The notes under the pieces are model-generated. The model worked only from the letters and a program-made list of their open reading frames with translations, had not been told where the DNA came from and searched no databases. Shown here piece by piece: positions 63,008 to 64,000 of a stretch of DNA of 64,000 nucleotides. The translations under genes and the position numbers were made by a program. The first letter of the stretch is position 1, and each line of letters begins with the position of its first letter. Source of the DNA: Rhizodiscina lignyota (taxonomy: Eukaryota; Ascomycota; Dothideomycetes; Aulographales; Rhizodiscinaceae); NCBI GenBank assembly GCA_010015805.1, contig ML978128.1:1798001-1862000 (forward strand). The letters run 5' to 3'.

Positions 63008-63795
63008 ATCAGTTGACGGATTCTGCTCGCGTTTGATCGCGCTGTACATAGCCTCTACCGCGTATCGGAGAGACCAGGGCTTGCTGCTCGACACCTGCAT
63101 GCAGGCCATATGAAGACAAACACGTCGAAAATAAGCCTTTACATTGTGCCCACTTGACGCTTTCAGTTTCCTTCCTCCGTGTACCAAACGCCAATTTTCC
63201 AACGGGCGAAGGCCAGGCCAGTCGAGCGCGGCATCCTTCGACTCCCTTGCTCCCCCGCATTTCTCCACGATTAAATTACCACACTGCCTAAAATTGTATT
63301 TACGTGATAAATATTGCCGAGCCTGTAGCTGAAGGAGTACATACTTGGCATCGGAAACGTGATCCAATCGGCAAGCCGAATCTCTTCATACCAAGCTTTG
63401 GGGGCCACGATCGCCCACGATGTTCACGAGTCGGCATCCCGGATGAGGCTATTTTGAGCGCAGGACAGCATCAGTGGGTGCCTTCCCGAGTGAGATCACC
63501 CCGTGTTCTGGAGTTGAAGGGCGGTATGGTCGCACATTCGATGAAGCGTGATTTGCTTTGCTATATTGATGCTTTGTTGGATCCTCTCTAACTCCGTGAG
63601 ACTGTATGCTGCTAAATATGGCCTTCACAAACACGCTTCATCTTCTGCATCTCTAGTATAAATGTGCTGGAAGAGGCTGGAGTTCAGCAAAATTCTTCAT
63701 GATTTAAGCTATTCGTCAGACAAGATTTTAACTACAACGCTTTTGAGAAAGCTCCACATTGTTGAGATTCACTACAAATTGCGAACACCTCAGAC
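63008..63795. promoter_or_regulatory. Intergenic region with candidate TATA box
   Basis: The spacer before the last gene. TATAAAT at 63657-63663, about 135 bases before the start codon, is a candidate TATA box. A 95-codon open frame (63304-63591) has no recognisable content. Confidence 0.4.
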
Positions 63796-64000
63796 ATGTA
63801 CCTCTCCAACTTCGTACTCTTTGCTTCGCTCAGCTTCGTTGGTGCATGGGAGGCAGGATTTTGGTCAACAGATGGCCGCAATATCCAAGCTCATGGCAAC
63901 TCTGAAGGCATTTTGGCCAAATGCATCAACCTGAAGACGCCGCTGCCGCTTGGCCAGGTAAGACCTCATCGCTGGCGACAAGATTGCCCTCACACTGATG
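63796..64000 (+). CDS. Small secreted protein, first exon only (3' part outside window)
   Basis: An exon from ATG 63796 to 63957 encodes 54 residues, followed by a GTAAGA donor; the intron runs out of the window. The first 17 residues are a clear signal peptide (MYLSNFVLFASLSFVGA), then WEAGFWSTDGRNIQAHGN and one Cys in AKCINLKTPLP. A secreted effector-like or surface protein is likely, but one exon is too little to assign a family. The frame differs from the longer open frame over the same bases, which I regard as a shadow. Confidence 0.6.
   Translation, partial: MYLSNFVLFASLSFVGAWEAGFWSTDGRNIQAHGNSEGILAKCINLKTPLPLGQVRPHRWRQDCPHTD

Overview
The window is nuclear DNA from a filamentous ascomycete. 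The signs are genes of one to six exons with short GT-AG introns (about 45-200 bases), CTAAC/CTGAC-like branch points close to the acceptors, many Pro/Ser/acidic low-complexity stretches, and a typical fungal gene set (ATG11, NTE1, ARP9, Vid28/Gid5, Pho80-type cyclin, secreted GH28 and gamma-glutamyltransferase). The proteins look most like those of Dothideomycetes, but that is a judgement from memory, not a search. I saw no rRNA gene, tRNA gene, CRISPR array or intact transposon.

Layout. 0-9.2 kb: the 3' part of ATG11, an unassigned small locus, a Sec4/Rab8-type GTPase (minus) and a nuclear AT-hook/Myb-like protein. 9.2-11.3 kb: gene-poor, with a diverged tandem repeat of about 165 bases and degraded coding sequence on the minus strand. 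11.3-24.9 kb: a Baeyer-Villiger monooxygenase, a mitochondrial ABC1/ADCK2-type (Cqd1) protein, an APH-fold phosphotransferase, a large single-pass membrane protein and an F-box protein whose last exon is duplicated. 25-39.1 kb is a housekeeping block: ARP9 and NTE1 (divergent, 300 bases apart), a BTB/zinc-ribbon protein, guanine deaminase, PRMT1 and ribosomal protein eL13. 39.3-40.4 kb holds gene relics, one from a NACHT/ankyrin (fungal NLR) protein. 41-51.4 kb: a membrane-anchored cupredoxin-like Ser/Thr-rich surface protein, a diverged repeat pair, a Pho80-like cyclin and Vid28/Gid5. 52-64 kb is accessory in character: an MFS exporter, a secreted GH28 pectinase, a membrane-anchored EF-hand protein, a GST/FAX-like protein, a secreted gamma-glutamyltransferase and the first exon of a small secreted protein.

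How the genes relate. Most are unrelated housekeeping neighbours; I see no biosynthetic cluster around the monooxygenase. ATG11 and Vid28/Gid5 both serve turnover pathways, and the 52-64 kb stretch is enriched in secreted or export functions, but no shared regulation is shown by the sequence.

Gene models were built by hand: exon joins come from splice-site consensus, reading-frame continuity and remembered family alignments. The most notable observations are an intron in PRMT1 that reads as two introns placed end to end, a Gly-to-Ala change in the SAM-binding loop of the same gene, a start codon isolated on its own coding exon in eL13, a duplicated terminal exon in the F-box gene, and several decayed coding repeats in the gaps. 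I found no convincing new multi-gene system.
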